A DNA stretch of 64,000 nucleotides, from the NCBI GenBank assembly GCA_018402305.1, contig JAGYJE010000004.1, positions 1 through 64,000 of the forward strand, read 5' to 3'. The DNA comes from Puniceicoccaceae bacterium. GTDB lineage: Bacteria; Verrucomicrobiota; Verrucomicrobiia; Opitutales; Coraliomargaritaceae. The notes beneath the pieces are model-generated. The model was not told where the DNA came from. It did no database searches and worked only from the letters and a program-made list of their open reading frames with translations. Made by a program: the position numbers and the translations under genes. The first letter of the stretch is position 1, and every line of letters begins with the position of its first letter. Below, piece after piece: positions 38,651 to 49,186 of this stretch.

Positions 38651-40579
38651 ATGACTGCATCGCACAACAAAGAAAAACCCGAATGGTCGACGAATGATTC
38701 GGAAACGTACTATGGCCTGAAACGCTGGGGCGGGGGCCATTTCTCGATTGACGATGCGGGCTTCATGCAGGTGCACCCTCTGCGGGACGCGCGCGGCATT
38801 CGCATCCACGATATCGTGAGAGAGGCGGCTGAGAAGGGCTTAAAGCCGCCGCTCACGGTGCGGATTCAGGATTTGCTGCATACCCGGGTGATCGATTTGA
38901 ACACGCTGTTCCGCGAGGCGATCAAGGATGAGAATTATGCGGGTCGCTACCGTGGGGTCTTTCCCATCAAGGTGAATCAATTGCGCGAGGTGGTGGAGGA
39001 GATTCAGGACGCGGGGCGGCCTTTCAACTACGGTTTAGAGTGCGGTAGTAAGCCCGAGCTGATGATTGCTCTGGCGATGCATAAGGACCCCAAGGCTCTG
39101 ATCATTTGCAACGGCTACAAGGACGACCAGTTTATTCGGCTCGCTTTGCACGGGACGCGCTTGGGCAAGGAGATTTACTTGGTGGTGGAGCAGCTCAGTG
39201 AGGTGGCCCGGATTATTCAAATTTCAAAGAAGTTGGGTATCGTGCCGCGTATCGGCTTCCGGATCAAGCTCTCCACCATGGGGGAGGGAAAATGGGCGAG
39301 CTCATCCGGCGAGGATGCCAAGTTTGGCCTGACCAGCCCTGAAATTATTGATGCGGCGAAGCGCCTGAAACGCGCCGGCCTTACCGAGAGCCTGCGTTTG
39401 ATCCACTTCCATATCGGCTCGCAGGTGCCGAATATTCAGACGATCAAAAAAGCCACCGTCGAGGCGACCCGTTTCTATTGTGAACTCAAGGGCATGGGCT
39501 TCCCCATGGAGCTGATGGATGTGGGCGGCGGTCTGGGCATCGATTACGACGGCTCCCGGAGTAATTTCGAGAGTTCGATGAATTACACGATGCGCGAGTA
39601 TGCGCGGGACGTGGTCTATAATATCAAGTCGGTCTGCGACGACGCGGAGGTGGCGGTCCCGGATATTGTGACGGAGAGCGGGCGGGCGATTGTTGCGCCG
39701 CACTCGATTCTGATCACTGAGGTCTGTGACAAAATCTCAAAAACCTCGGTGCCCCCCAAGGCGATCCCAAAAAACAAAAAGGTAAACCCCGTCTTGAGGG
39801 ACCTGCAGGGGATTCTGGACAACAGCCACAAATCGACGCCACTGGAGCGCTATCACGACGCCCTGCATAAGAAAGAAGAGTCAAACAACCTCTTCAGTCT
39901 GGGCTACCTCAACCTGGCGGAGCGGGCGCAGGCAGATTCGCTTTACTGGGCTATCTGCAAGGAGCTCAGCGAAACGGCCAAGCAGGGCAACTACACGCCG
40001 GAAGAGTTGGAGAGCTTGCCGCAAATGATGGCGGAGCAATACGTTTGCAATTTTTCGGTTTTTCAGTCGCTGATCGACCATTGGGCCTGCCAGCAATTGT
40101 TCCCGATCGCGCCGCTGCACCGCTTGAACGAGTATCCGTCTGTGGATGCCACGCTGGTGGACATAACCTGCGACAGCGAAGGAAAAGTAACCACCTTCAC
40201 AGACGTGGAGGATGTCCGGCACACGTTGCGTCTGCACGAGTTGAAGCCCAAGGAACCCTACTATCTTGGAGTCTTTCTGGTGGGTGCGTATCAGGATATT
40301 ATGGGCGACTTGCACAATCTGTTCGGTCGCGTAAACGAGGTCCATGTCTTCCTTGAGGACGATGAGGAAGACGGCTTCTACATTGAGGACAGCATCAAGG
40401 GCTTCACCACGAGCGATGTATTGGGCTTCACGCAATATGACGGGCACATCCTGACGCGCCGCCTGAAGAAGCTGATCGACCGGGCAACCAAGGCCGATGA
40501 AATCAAGCCACGCGAAGGCACCCGCATTCTCGATGAGTATGCCGAGCTCCTGCGCGGGCACACCTATCTGGTCACTTGA
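38651..40579 (+). CDS. speA: Biosynthetic arginine decarboxylase
   Basis: 642 residues of the fold-type III SpeA family that makes agmatine for polyamine synthesis. The N-terminus contains the RWGGGHFSID block, the PLP lysine is Lys107 in VFPIKVNQ, and further blocks are GLECGSKPEL, HFHIGSQVPN, MDVGGGLGIDYDG and CDSEGKV. The C-terminal YYLGVFLVGAYQDIMGD block closes the barrel. Length is typical. tilS starts 3 bases after its stop. Confidence 0.95.
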   Translation: MTASHNKEKPEWSTNDSETYYGLKRWGGGHFSIDDAGFMQVHPLRDARGIRIHDIVREAAEKGLKPPLTVRIQDLLHTRVIDLNTLFREAIKDENYAGRYRGVFPIKVNQLREVVEEIQDAGRPFNYGLECGSKPELMIALAMHKDPKALIICNGYKDDQFIRLALHGTRLGKEIYLVVEQLSEVARIIQISKKLGIVPRIGFRIKLSTMGEGKWASSSGEDAKFGLTSPEIIDAAKRLKRAGLTESLRLIHFHIGSQVPNIQTIKKATVEATRFYCELKGMGFPMELMDVGGGLGIDYDGSRSNFESSMNYTMREYARDVVYNIKSVCDDAEVAVPDIVTESGRAIVAPHSILITEVCDKISKTSVPPKAIPKNKKVNPVLRDLQGILDNSHKSTPLERYHDALHKKEESNNLFSLGYLNLAERAQADSLYWAICKELSETAKQGNYTPEELESLPQMMAEQYVCNFSVFQSLIDHWACQQLFPIAPLHRLNEYPSVDATLVDITCDSEGKVTTFTDVEDVRHTLRLHELKPKEPYYLGVFLVGAYQDIMGDLHNLFGRVNEVHVFLEDDEEDGFYIEDSIKGFTTSDVLGFTQYDGHILTRRLKKLIDRATKADEIKPREGTRILDEYAELLRGHTYLVT

Positions 40580-40582
40580 GGA

Positions 40583-42043
40583 ATGGGCGACACACCGAAG
40601 CCAGTCAACTGGACCGAGGCGGTTCACGCTTTGGGAGAGTGCTTCGGCAGTGCGCCGTTCGAACCCTCAGTGCTTGCATACCTTGAGGCGGCGGCGTGTA
40701 AGCGCATCCTGGTGGCTTGTTCGGGCGGCGCGGATTCAGTCTGTTTGCTTTGCCTGCTGGTGGAGCGCGCTCCGGCATTGGGTTTGACCCTGCATCTTGC
40801 CCACTACAACCATGGCTGGCGGGGCGTGGATGCCGATGCGGATGCCGCTTTTGTGAGATCCTTGGCGGCGGCATTTGAGCTGCCGTATTCCGAGGGGCGG
40901 CGTCCGCCTAACGAGGACGCCTTCACAGAGACGACCGCGCGGACGCTCCGTTTGGACTTTTTGCGTCGGGTCGCGAAGCAGCAGAGCTGTGACGCGATTG
41001 CCTTTGGCCACCAGTTGGATGACGTATTGGAAACTCAATTACAGCGTCTGGCGCGTGGAGTGGGCAGCGACGGGTTGGCGGCTCCGCGTCCCGTTGCCCG
41101 TTTCGACGGTTATCCCACGCACCTGCGTCCGCTCCTGCACCTTCGGGCGGGTGCTATCCGGATGTCGCTCAACGCCGCCTCAATTCCCTGGCGGGAGGAT
41201 CTTTCGAATGAGGATGTTGGCATCGCGCGGAATGGTCTGCGCAAGCGCATCATTCCAGATTTGAATGAGCTGCTTGCGCGTGATGCGGCGCAGGGCGCAG
41301 CCCGGAGTCGGCGCCTGCTTGAGGAAGATGCCCTCGCCCTGGAGGAGCTGGCCCGCGAGCGCTTACCCGAAGCCTATTCGGGCAGTGAAGCGCTCAGCCG
41401 GGACGCAGTGCGTTCGTTGGCACCTGCGCTGGCTCGGCGGGCCTTCGCCGCCTGGTTGAGTGGACATGGGCTGATCAGTTCGGTGAGTGCTTCTGCGATG
41501 GACCTTATCGTTGATACGGCACTGGGCCCGCGGGAGAGGTTTCGCATGAGCCTGGGTAATGATTTCCTCGTGATGTCCGCGCAGGCTTTAACGGTGGAAC
41601 GCGGTGGCCTGCATACGTCCGGCAGCGTGCTGCGGGCGACCAGTTTTCAGCCGGGCGAAAGCGTCGTCCTTAGTACAGGAGCCTATATCGAGTCGGAGCC
41701 TTTGGAATTGGACGAAGAGACACGGCATCGAATTGAGATGGGCGCCGTCGATCCGGGCCGCGAGGCGTACCTGCGTGATACCGGTGCGTCCTCCTGGGAG
41801 ATCCGCCCCTGGCAGCCTGGCGATCGCTTTCGGCCGCTCGGCGCACCTGGATCGAGGAAGCTCAAAGACTGGTTTATTGACCGGGGAGTCCCGCCTGCGG
41901 AACGAAAAATAATTCCACTTGTCACCGATCACGATGGGTTGATCGTTTGGGTCCCGGGGTTCCCCCCCGCGGAAAACTGTAAAATCATGCCCTCCACGAA
42001 GCAGGCTCTTAGGTTGACTTACCATGCCAGCCACCCACTTTGA
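40583..42043 (+). CDS. tilS: tRNA(Ile)-lysidine synthetase
   Basis: 486 residues. The PP-loop SGGADS sits at 47-52. LAHYNHGWRG and a GHQLDDVLETQLQRLARG block follow, and the C-terminal lysidine-tRNA-binding domain has GDRFRPLGAPGSRKLKDWFID. It converts C34 of tRNA-Ile(CAU) to lysidine, an essential step for AUA decoding. The ftsH gene starts just after it; this tilS-ftsH order is common in bacteria. Confidence 0.93.
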   Translation: MGDTPKPVNWTEAVHALGECFGSAPFEPSVLAYLEAAACKRILVACSGGADSVCLLCLLVERAPALGLTLHLAHYNHGWRGVDADADAAFVRSLAAAFELPYSEGRRPPNEDAFTETTARTLRLDFLRRVAKQQSCDAIAFGHQLDDVLETQLQRLARGVGSDGLAAPRPVARFDGYPTHLRPLLHLRAGAIRMSLNAASIPWREDLSNEDVGIARNGLRKRIIPDLNELLARDAAQGAARSRRLLEEDALALEELARERLPEAYSGSEALSRDAVRSLAPALARRAFAAWLSGHGLISSVSASAMDLIVDTALGPRERFRMSLGNDFLVMSAQALTVERGGLHTSGSVLRATSFQPGESVVLSTGAYIESEPLELDEETRHRIEMGAVDPGREAYLRDTGASSWEIRPWQPGDRFRPLGAPGSRKLKDWFIDRGVPPAERKIIPLVTDHDGLIVWVPGFPPAENCKIMPSTKQALRLTYHASHPL

Positions 42044-42050
42044 ACGTTTT

Positions 42051-44105
42051 ATGTCCTCCGAGAACAACAAGCCATCCAAGAATAATTCCGGCAACAACGG
42101 CTCGCCTCAGCGCTTTCAACCCAAGGTGCTGCTCGTTTATCTGGTGATTGTCGCGGCGATTTTAACGATCTGGTTCGCCAACCCGAGCGCCGGTGCCAAC
42201 GTACGGCAATTAACCATCAGTGAGCTGGTGCAAGCCGTCAAAGACGGTCAGATTGCCGAAGGTGATGGATTCATGGAGCCCGAGCCGTCCTATGGGCGCG
42301 ACGGCTACGTGATCAGTGGGGAAATGACCAACCCGGCCCTGGGCAGTGATAGCTTCGACGGGTCGGGCGATGCGTCCGCCAGAGTCGCTTTCTCGGCCCG
42401 GGGGCGGCTTACAGAAGATGACTTTTTGCTCGTCCGCGAGGTGCTCACAGAGAAGCGCTCCAGCACCGCGTTGCAGGATGTTCTGATCAGCCTGCTGCCA
42501 TTTCTGCTGATCATCGGCTTGCTCTATTTTCTTTTTGTCCGCCAGTTGAAAAACGCGGGTAAGGGCGCGATGAACTTCGGCAAGAGCAAGGCCAAGATGC
42601 TGACCCGGGAGAAGGGTTCGATTTCGTTTAAGGACGTCGCCGGTTGCGATGAGGCAAAAGAGGAAGTCTCCGAAGTGGTCGATTTCCTGCGGGACCCGAA
42701 GAAATTCCAAAAAATTGGGGGTCGTATCCCGAAGGGAGTCCTCATGGTCGGCCCTCCGGGCACGGGTAAGACGCTGCTGGCTAAGGCGGTGGCGGGCGAG
42801 GCGGATGTGCCCTTCTTTTCGATCAGCGGCTCAGACTTCGTGGAAATGTTTGTCGGGGTCGGTGCGGCGCGGGTGCGCGATATGTTTGAGCAGGGCCGGA
42901 AGAGCGCGCCGTGTATTGTTTTTATCGATGAAATCGATGCGGTGGGCCGCCAGCGTGGGGCCGGATTGGGCGGGGGTAATGACGAGCGCGAGCAGACACT
43001 GAACTCGCTGCTGGTTGAGATGGACGGCTTTGACGGGCACGAGGGCGTGATCATCATCGCGGCGACAAATCGGCCGGATGTCTTGGACAGCGCCTTGCTG
43101 CGTCCGGGTCGATTTGACCGGCAAGTGACGATCGACCTGCCCGATTTAAATGGGCGGCACGACATCCTCAAGGTCCACGCCAAGAAGGTGGCACTTTCTG
43201 AGGATGTTAAACTCGAACACGTGGCTCGCAATACGCCCGGGTTTTCGGGTGCCGATTTGGCCAATCTATTGAATGAAGGCGCCCTGATTGCCGCTCGCTA
43301 CAATAAAAAAGTGGTCGAGATGGAGGATATCAACGAGGCCCGTGATAAAATTTCCTTTGGTCGTGAGCGGCGCAGGCTGATGGACGACGAAGACCGCAAG
43401 ATCACCGCCTACCATGAGGCGGGGCACGCGCTCGTGCAAGCCATTGTGGATGATGGGCATCTACCGGTCCACAAGGTCACGATCATTCCGCGGGGGCAGA
43501 GCTTGGGCTCGACCATGTTCATGCCCAAAAAGGATGTTTTGAATCACTCGAAGCGGCGCCTGCTCAACCAGATCTGCTGCGGCATGGGTGGCCGTGCGGC
43601 GGAGGAGATCGTGATGGGCGACATCACGAGCGGTGCCTCCGGTGACATCCGGATGGTCACGAAGACGGCCCGGCACATGGTCTGCGACTGGGGCATGACG
43701 GAGCTGGGTCCCGTGGCCTACGGTGACAATAAGGATCACGTTTTTCTTGGGCAGGAGGTGGCGCGCAACCAAAACTACAGCGAGGAGACGGCTCAAAAGA
43801 TCGATCACGTGATCCACGAAATCGTCGACAAGCAGTATGCACGGGCACTGGATATTTTGAAGGAGCACCGCAAGGCGCTCGATATTTGCGCGGAGGCATT
43901 ACTGGAGCACGAGACGATCGACGGCAAGCATGTACACGAGATCATTGAGTTTGGGGAAATCCGCTCGCCGATCGTTAAGCGCGAGATCATCGAGCCCGAG
44001 CCCGAAGAGGAAGAACCGGCTGAAGCGGCGAAGAAGAAAGCTAAGAAAGACGATGAAAAAGAGGGCCTGTCCGGCGAAGAAGCGCCCGCCGGAGCACCGG
44101 CTTGA
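42051..44105 (+). CDS. ftsH: ATP-dependent zinc metalloprotease FtsH
   Basis: 684 residues from the ATG at 42051, which lies after the tilS stop; an in-frame ATG at 42024 overlaps tilS. Two membrane helices flank a short periplasmic domain rich in Gly/Ser. The AAA+ module has Walker A GPPGTGKT, Walker [12 protein letters not shown] and the SRH arginines; the protease zinc motif HEAGH is near residue 454. The C-terminal tail is acidic then Lys-rich. It degrades unstable membrane and cytosolic proteins. Confidence 0.95.
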   Translation: MSSENNKPSKNNSGNNGSPQRFQPKVLLVYLVIVAAILTIWFANPSAGANVRQLTISELVQAVKDGQIAEGDGFMEPEPSYGRDGYVISGEMTNPALGSDSFDGSGDASARVAFSARGRLTEDDFLLVREVLTEKRSSTALQDVLISLLPFLLIIGLLYFLFVRQLKNAGKGAMNFGKSKAKMLTREKGSISFKDVAGCDEAKEEVSEVVDFLRDPKKFQKIGGRIPKGVLMVGPPGTGKTLLAKAVAGEADVPFFSISGSDFVEMFVGVGAARVRDMFEQGRKSAPCIVFIDEIDAVGRQRGAGLGGGNDEREQTLNSLLVEMDGFDGHEGVIIIAATNRPDVLDSALLRPGRFDRQVTIDLPDLNGRHDILKVHAKKVALSEDVKLEHVARNTPGFSGADLANLLNEGALIAARYNKKVVEMEDINEARDKISFGRERRRLMDDEDRKITAYHEAGHALVQAIVDDGHLPVHKVTIIPRGQSLGSTMFMPKKDVLNHSKRRLLNQICCGMGGRAAEEIVMGDITSGASGDIRMVTKTARHMVCDWGMTELGPVAYGDNKDHVFLGQEVARNQNYSEETAQKIDHVIHEIVDKQYARALDILKEHRKALDICAEALLEHETIDGKHVHEIIEFGEIRSPIVKREIIEPEPEEEEPAEAAKKKAKKDDEKEGLSGEEAPAGAPA

Positions 44106-44138
44106 CCGATTGCGCGTCGGCCGGAAACACGGCTTGGG

Positions 44139-45065
44139 ATGAATACTGAATTTACCTACACCTTGGAGGATCTCAAAGCGGCGCGGTTCGAGGGAACGGC
44201 GCTGGCCGTGGTGGGGCACCCGATCGCGCATTCAGTGAGTCCGGCTATGCATAATGCAGCCATCGTGAAACTACGGGAGCGGGACTCTCGCTTCACAGAC
44301 TGGGCCTACTACCGGTTCGACATCGCGCCTGAAGACCTCGCTAAAGCGATTCCGCTCTTTTACAAAAACAACTTTCTTGGCCTCAATCTCACCATCCCGC
44401 ACAAGGTCGAGGCTATGAATCTGATCCATGGGGTCTCTCCCGATGCGGAGCGGATGGGAGCGGCCAATACACTCGTGTGGGGGGAGCATGGTTACGATGG
44501 ATTCAATACCGATGGCTACGGCCTAAAGACGGCACTAAAGCTCGATCTCGGAGTCGACCTCAAGGGGGCCACAGTCCTCTTGCTTGGGTCGGGCGGGGCG
44601 GCCCGCGCGGCAGCGGTGCAGTGCATGCTGGATGGCTGTGCCAAGCTCTACATCGGGAATCGCAGCGTTGAGCGGCTCAGCCAGGTGATGGAGGCGGTCG
44701 GAAGCATGCGCGGTGGGGAGCGGGTGAATCCCTTTCCGCTTAGTGCGCCTCCGCAGGATTTGGCCAGTGAGGGTGTGTTGATCAACGCCACCTCCCTCGG
44801 GCTGAAAGCGGAGGACCCCGCTCCCTTCGATGTGGCGCAGCTGCCCCCTGGATGGGCCGTATACGATATGATTTATAATCCGGCCGCCACTGGGCTGATT
44901 AAAGCCGCCTCATCGAGGGGGCTGCGCGCGGCCAATGGGCTCTCTATGCTGGTCCACCAGGGAGCGCGCTCTTTGGAAATATGGTCACACGCCGATGTGG
45001 ACGCCCACAGCATGCAGCGGGCAGCCTGCCACGCCCTTAATTTACCACCCCGTGTAAAGATCTGA
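44139..45065 (+). CDS. aroE: Shikimate dehydrogenase
   Basis: 308 residues. The shikimate site is GHPIAHSVSPAMHNAAI, the catalytic Lys lies in LTIPHKVEAMN, the NADP motif is GSGGAARAAAVQ and the C-terminal block is MLVHQGARSLEIW. It reduces 3-dehydroshikimate to shikimate, the substrate of the shikimate kinase encoded at 36.8 kb. The aldo-keto reductase gene follows 3 bases after the stop. Confidence 0.94.
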   Translation: MNTEFTYTLEDLKAARFEGTALAVVGHPIAHSVSPAMHNAAIVKLRERDSRFTDWAYYRFDIAPEDLAKAIPLFYKNNFLGLNLTIPHKVEAMNLIHGVSPDAERMGAANTLVWGEHGYDGFNTDGYGLKTALKLDLGVDLKGATVLLLGSGGAARAAAVQCMLDGCAKLYIGNRSVERLSQVMEAVGSMRGGERVNPFPLSAPPQDLASEGVLINATSLGLKAEDPAPFDVAQLPPGWAVYDMIYNPAATGLIKAASSRGLRAANGLSMLVHQGARSLEIWSHADVDAHSMQRAACHALNLPPRVKI

Positions 45066-45068
45066 ATC

Positions 45069-46058
45069 ATGGCCTACCAAGCAAGCAAGCAGCGTTACGA
45101 AACTATGGAGTATGCACGCTCGGGTGCGAGTGGGCTCAAGTTGCCAAAACTATCGCTGGGTCTCTGGCATAATTTCGGGGCCGTCGACGATTTCTCCGAG
45201 GCCCGGGACATGCTCTGCACGGCATTCGACGGGGGTATCAACCATTTCGATCTGGCCAACAACTACGGTCCGCCTCCCGGTTCCGCCGAAAGCAATTTCG
45301 GCAAGGTATTGGCCAAGGATCTCGGGCCATACCGGGACGAGCTGATCATTGCAACGAAAGCAGGCCATCATATGTGGCCGGGTCCCTACGGGGAGTGGGG
45401 CTCGCGTAAATATATGCTGGCCAGCCTGGATCAAAGTCTGGACCGCATGGGCCTCGACTATGTCGATATTTTCTACAGCCACCGCTACGACCCGGATGCG
45501 CCGCTGGAGGAAACCATGGGTGCCCTCGATACGGCGGTTCGCTCCGGAAGGGCCCTGTATGCCGGGATTTCAATGTATGGCCCTGAGCAAACGATAGAAG
45601 CGGCGCGAATTCTGAGGCGCTTGGGGACCCCCTGCCTGATCCATCAACCCAGTTATAGCCTATTCAATCGAAGCATCGAAGCGGGGCTGCTTGATGTGCT
45701 GCGGGAAGAAAAAATGGGGTCGATTGTCTTCAGCCCCCTGGCTCAGGGGCAATTAACCGACAAGTATCTGCACACTGTGCCTTCCGCCTCAAGGGCAGCC
45801 AGAGAGAGCGGTTTCCTTGGTCGCGATACGGTAAGGGAAAATCTTCCGAGGGTGCTCGCTCTCAATGAAATCGCGCAGGCGCGTGGGCAGAGCCTCGCCC
45901 AAATGGCATTGGCCTGGGTCCTGAGCGATTCCGTAGTGACCTCTGCTTTGATCGGAGCAAGTTCCTGCCAGCAGATTATCGAAAATCTCGCCGCGCTCGA
46001 TGCGTCCCCGTTTTCAGCAGAGGAGCTCGAAGCGATCGACCGTGCCTGCGAGTTGTAG
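45069..46058 (+). CDS. Aldo-keto reductase (YghZ/GAP-reductase-like)
   Basis: 329 residues of the AKR14-like group: the N-terminus YEYARSG-like (MEYARSGASGLKLPKLSLGLWHNFG, quoted in parts), FDLANNYGPPPGSAESNFG with the catalytic Asp and Tyr, IATKAGHHMWPGPYG with the catalytic Lys, and FYSHRYDPDAPLEETMGAL. E. coli YghZ reduces L-glyceraldehyde 3-phosphate and methylglyoxal. The last two codons and the stop are the seed of a 19-bp tandem repeat. Confidence 0.88.
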   Translation: MAYQASKQRYETMEYARSGASGLKLPKLSLGLWHNFGAVDDFSEARDMLCTAFDGGINHFDLANNYGPPPGSAESNFGKVLAKDLGPYRDELIIATKAGHHMWPGPYGEWGSRKYMLASLDQSLDRMGLDYVDIFYSHRYDPDAPLEETMGALDTAVRSGRALYAGISMYGPEQTIEAARILRRLGTPCLIHQPSYSLFNRSIEAGLLDVLREEKMGSIVFSPLAQGQLTDKYLHTVPSASRAARESGFLGRDTVRENLPRVLALNEIAQARGQSLAQMALAWVLSDSVVTSALIGASSCQQIIENLAALDASPFSAEELEAIDRACEL

Positions 46059-46130
46059 TTGGACGCGCGAGTTGTAGTTGGACGCGCGAGTTGTAGTTGG
46101 ACGCGCGAGTTGTAGTTGGACGCGCGAGTT
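46050..46130. repeat. 19-bp tandem repeat seeded by a gene end, about 4.3 copies
   Basis: Unit GAGTTGTAGTTGGACGCGC. The first copy contains the Glu-Leu-stop of the aldo-keto reductase, so the repeat grew from the coding end into the intergenic space. The copies are identical. Confidence 0.9.
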
Positions 46131-46138
46131 TTCTCCAC

Positions 46139-47023
46139 CTATTCAATATTCTGCACCTGCTCGCGGATGCGTTCGAGAAGGTTTTTGGCCTCGATGACGT
46201 GGCGGGTAATTTCGATGTCGTTGGACTTGCTGCCGGTCGTATTGAACTCCCGGTGAATTTCCTGGCAGAGAAAATCCATCTTTCGTCCGGTGGCTTCATG
46301 GGCATCCAAAAAACCGAGAAATTGATCAAAGTGGCTGGCCAGGCGGGTTACCTCCTCGCTGATGTCAGAACGATCGGCGAAAAATGCGATTTCCTTGAGC
46401 ACCCGCTCATCGCTGGGGTCGAGTTCGAGGTCCAACTGCTTGAGCCGGTTGAGCAGGGCGTCGCGGTAGTGCGCCGTGCTCCCCTGTGCGCTTTGCTCGA
46501 TTTGCCGGCGCAGTTGATCGAGTTGTTCGATGCGGGCTTTCAGGTCCTTAGCCAGTGCCTCGCCCTCGCGTAGGCGCATGGAGTCGATATCCGCCAAGGC
46601 CGCCTGGAGGGCCTCCTGCAGCGGAGCTTCCAGGGCTTTCCAGTCCGGCAGTCCGGAGCTGTCTTTGAGGGAACGCGCCAGTTCGAGGAGGAATCGGCTA
46701 TCCGGCTGAAAGTCGAGGCCCTGCTGCGTAGCGAAGTCCCGCAGCTCCCCGATGCTCGCCGCCATGGCCGCTGTGTTCAGGCGCAGGGCATCGCTTTCGC
46801 CCCGGACGGATTCCACCTTGATCTGGAGGCTGACACGCCCCCTCTGGAACGCGCCGCCGATCCATTCCGTCAAAGGTGCCTCGTAGCCACTCCACTCGCG
46901 GGGCGCGCTGATCTGGAGATCAAGCGTCTTGCGATTGACGGAGTGAATCTCGACGAGTATCCGAAGCCCCATTCCGGTGCCCTCGGCGGCACCGCGGCCA
47001 AAACCTGTCATGCTTCGCATCAT
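46139..47023 (-). CDS. yicC: YicC-family endoribonuclease-like protein
   Basis: 294 residues with N-terminal RSMTGFGRG, the diagnostic YicC opening, and the C-terminal [21 protein letters not shown] block followed by [15 protein letters not shown]. YicC proteins are implicated in RNA degradation (E. coli YicC targets the sRNA RyhB). Starts at 47023 or the adjacent Met are possible. It is followed on its 3' side by the 19-bp repeat shared with the convergent aldo-keto reductase. Confidence 0.92.
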   Translation of the reverse strand: MMRSMTGFGRGAAEGTGMGLRILVEIHSVNRKTLDLQISAPREWSGYEAPLTEWIGGAFQRGRVSLQIKVESVRGESDALRLNTAAMAASIGELRDFATQQGLDFQPDSRFLLELARSLKDSSGLPDWKALEAPLQEALQAALADIDSMRLREGEALAKDLKARIEQLDQLRRQIEQSAQGSTAHYRDALLNRLKQLDLELDPSDERVLKEIAFFADRSDISEEVTRLASHFDQFLGFLDAHEATGRKMDFLCQEIHREFNTTGSKSNDIEITRHVIEAKNLLERIREQVQNIE

Positions 47024-47100
47024 CGAAAATTAGAGCTTGCTGGTTGGGATCAGTCGTTTCCGAGGGGTTCCTGGCAGTCCTTGTCGTTCCTCTTGGCAAT

Positions 47101-47156
47101 CCTCTGGCTCCTCTGGCACTTTAGGCTCCTCTGGCTCCTCTGGCACTTTAGGCTTC
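47101..47156. repeat. 27-bp direct repeat overlapping the ptsH stop
   Basis: Two copies of a 27-base unit (CTCTGGCTCCTCTGGCACTT and seven more bases on the plus strand). The copy nearer ptsH includes its stop codon and last codons. The arrangement parallels the repeat at 46050. Confidence 0.85.
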
Positions 47157-47453
47157 CTCGAACCGGCGTTCAAACAAATCGCTGAGTTCCCCCAGCATGC
47201 GCTCGCCGTCCGTCGCGGCGCCTTCCGCTCGAAAAATGAGCCTCGAGCCTTTTCCCGCGGCCAGCATCATGAGGCCCATGATGCTCTTCCCGTTCACCTG
47301 CTCGCCATCTTTCTCAACCCAAACTTCGCCACTGTAGGTGTTGGCGATGCGGACGATCATGGCTGCGGGACGGGCGTGGATGCCCATCTTGTTTTGCACA
47401 ACAAGCTCTTTTTGAAGCGTTTCGTTGCGGTCGCTGGTTTCTGGTGTGCTCAT
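47148..47453 (-). CDS. ptsH: HPr-family phosphocarrier protein
   Basis: 101 residues from the ATG at 47453, with a 15-residue leader longer than E. coli HPr. The phosphorylated His27 lies in MGIHARPAAMIV, and the regulatory serine region NGKSIMGLMML (Ser57) is present, so it could be a target of HPr kinase. No PTS EI or EII gene is in the window. The last codons lie in a 27-bp repeat. Confidence 0.9.
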   Translation of the reverse strand: MSTPETSDRNETLQKELVVQNKMGIHARPAAMIVRIANTYSGEVWVEKDGEQVNGKSIMGLMMLAAGKGSRLIFRAEGAATDGERMLGELSDLFERRFEEA

Positions 47454-47645
47454 GTGTAGTGCGGCTAACAAAGTGTGACGACCCGATAAAGCAAGATATA
47501 ATCCAATTCCTGTGCAAACCGCGTAATCGTCAGCAGCGTGTAGTAAGTCCTGCTCCAAAATCCCCGTCAAGGGTTAAGAAAATGTGGGATTTGCGCCGTG
47601 CAGATGTGCTTGCAGAGTCGGCCGGGGCCAATTCAATACACCACG

Positions 47646-48383
47646 ATGGATCCCTCCCAAATAAACGCCTATTTTGACGCACCCCCTGTAGTGGCCCATT
47701 ATGCGCGGGCCGCGCAGGATCTCGGGCTCTGGCGCTCGGAGGAAAAGGTCTTCACCCGCTTGTTTCAGCCGGATCAGTCGATCCTTGAGCTGGGCTGTGG
47801 TGCCGGGCGTATTGCGATCGGCCTGCATGAGCTCGGTTACGCGAATGTCCTCGCCAGCGATTTTTCGAAGGAAATGATCGCCCAGGCACGTCATTTGGCC
47901 AAAATGCTGGAGTATTCGATTCCCTTTCGGGTTTGTGATGCCACGGCGCTGGAGTTTGAGGCCGCGGTCTTTGACGGGGCTATTTTCGGGTTCAACGGGC
48001 TCATGCAGATACCGAAGCGTGCAAACCGCGAGCGGGCGCTGCGCGAAGTGTATCGTGTGCTCCGCCCGGGAGCTTGGTTCTGCTTCACTACGCACGACCG
48101 CGAGCGTTCGCCGCACCAGGCATTCTGGTTGGCGGAGCAACAGCGCTGGGATGCCGGCAGGCAGAGCGCGGAGCTGGAGGTTTTTGGCGATCGGGCGGAG
48201 ACCACGGAGGATGGCGTGCATTTCATGCATGTGCCGACGGTGGCCGAGTTGACCGCGCTGCTCGAAGCGGTCGGCTTTCGCTTGGAAGTGACGGTGATGC
48301 GCAGCGAACTGGCGGATGAACCGGCGGAGGTGGTGGCCTTTGCGGACGATTGCCGCTTTTGGGTGGTGCAGAAGCCGGACTAA
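47646..48383 (+). CDS. Class I SAM-dependent methyltransferase
   Basis: 245 residues from the ATG at 47646. Motif I is ILELGCGAGRIAIGL, an acidic loop follows (VLASDFSKEM), motif II-like VFDGAIFGFNGLM, and a post-core VYRVLRPGAWFCFTTHD block. The methyl acceptor is unknown. Its stop overlaps the stop of the convergent radC gene by 4 bases. Confidence 0.88.
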   Translation: MDPSQINAYFDAPPVVAHYARAAQDLGLWRSEEKVFTRLFQPDQSILELGCGAGRIAIGLHELGYANVLASDFSKEMIAQARHLAKMLEYSIPFRVCDATALEFEAAVFDGAIFGFNGLMQIPKRANRERALREVYRVLRPGAWFCFTTHDRERSPHQAFWLAEQQRWDAGRQSAELEVFGDRAETTEDGVHFMHVPTVAELTALLEAVGFRLEVTVMRSELADEPAEVVAFADDCRFWVVQKPD

Positions 48384-49099
48384 ATCAGGCCTGCGTCCTG
48401 AAAGCTGTAGAAGCCGAGGCCCTGCGGGTCCCGCTGGCGCTCGCCGACGATCACGTGGTCGGTCAGCTCAATACCGACAATTTTAGCGGACTCCCTCAAC
48501 TGGCGGGTCACTTGGATATCTGCCCGGCTCGGGGCCGGATCGCCACTCGGGTGGTTGTGCACGGCGATGATGGCGGTGGCGTTGACTTTGATGGCCTCGC
48601 GAAAGATCTCTCTGGGGTGAGCGAGGCAGTTCGTGGCCGTGCCCTTCGTCACTTCGACGCGCTTGATCAGGCGGTTCTTACGGTCGAGGCAGAGGACCCA
48701 GAAAGACTCCACCTCCGCCCCCGCGATGATCGGGCGAAAGTGGCGCGCCACCATCTCGGCACTCTCGTAAACCATCTCCTGCCCCACCTCATCTTCCAAA
48801 ATACGCTTGGCCACGTGCATCAGCGCGATGAGCTGGAGTGCTTTCACTTTGCCGATCCCCCGTATCCGCCGGAAATCTTCGGCGGACCAGCGCAGGAGAT
48901 TTCGCAGGCTGCCCGCCTCCTGCAGCATTTCCCGGCACATCGTGACCACATCGATACCAGGCGTGCCGCTGCGCAGGATCATGGCCAGAAGCTCCGTGTC
49001 ACTGAGCGACTCGACGCCCAGTTTTTCCAGCCGCTCCTGCGGGCGTTCACTGGCGAGCATGTCCTGGATGCGGCGGTGGGTGGGATAGGGAGCAATCAT
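48380..49099 (-). CDS. radC: RadC-family JAB/MPN protein
   Basis: 239 residues. An N-terminal helix-hairpin-helix region (RRIRGIGKVKALQLIAL) precedes the MPN+/JAMM zinc motif: a Glu in mid-protein, then AVHNHPSGDPAPSRAD. Despite the name, a DNA repair role is unproven. It is divergent from rlmN with about 90 bases between. A long open frame opposite this gene, continuous with rlmN, is a shadow. Confidence 0.92.
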   Translation of the reverse strand: MIAPYPTHRRIQDMLASERPQERLEKLGVESLSDTELLAMILRSGTPGIDVVTMCREMLQEAGSLRNLLRWSAEDFRRIRGIGKVKALQLIALMHVAKRILEDEVGQEMVYESAEMVARHFRPIIAGAEVESFWVLCLDRKNRLIKRVEVTKGTATNCLAHPREIFREAIKVNATAIIAVHNHPSGDPAPSRADIQVTRQLRESAKIVGIELTDHVIVGERQRDPQGLGFYSFQDAGLI

Positions 49100-49186
49100 C
49101 GTATAGTGAACGCTAGAGCACTTTATACTTTTGGCAACCCAATATTTGCAGTGGAATTCAGCCTGAATTCGTGCACCTTCCTCGGC

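Noticed and set aside
48350-49150. Long plus-strand open frame continuous with rlmN, opposite radC
   Set aside because: It is antisense to a convincing radC gene with all JAMM residues, has no family content of its own, and rlmN homology begins only near 49187.
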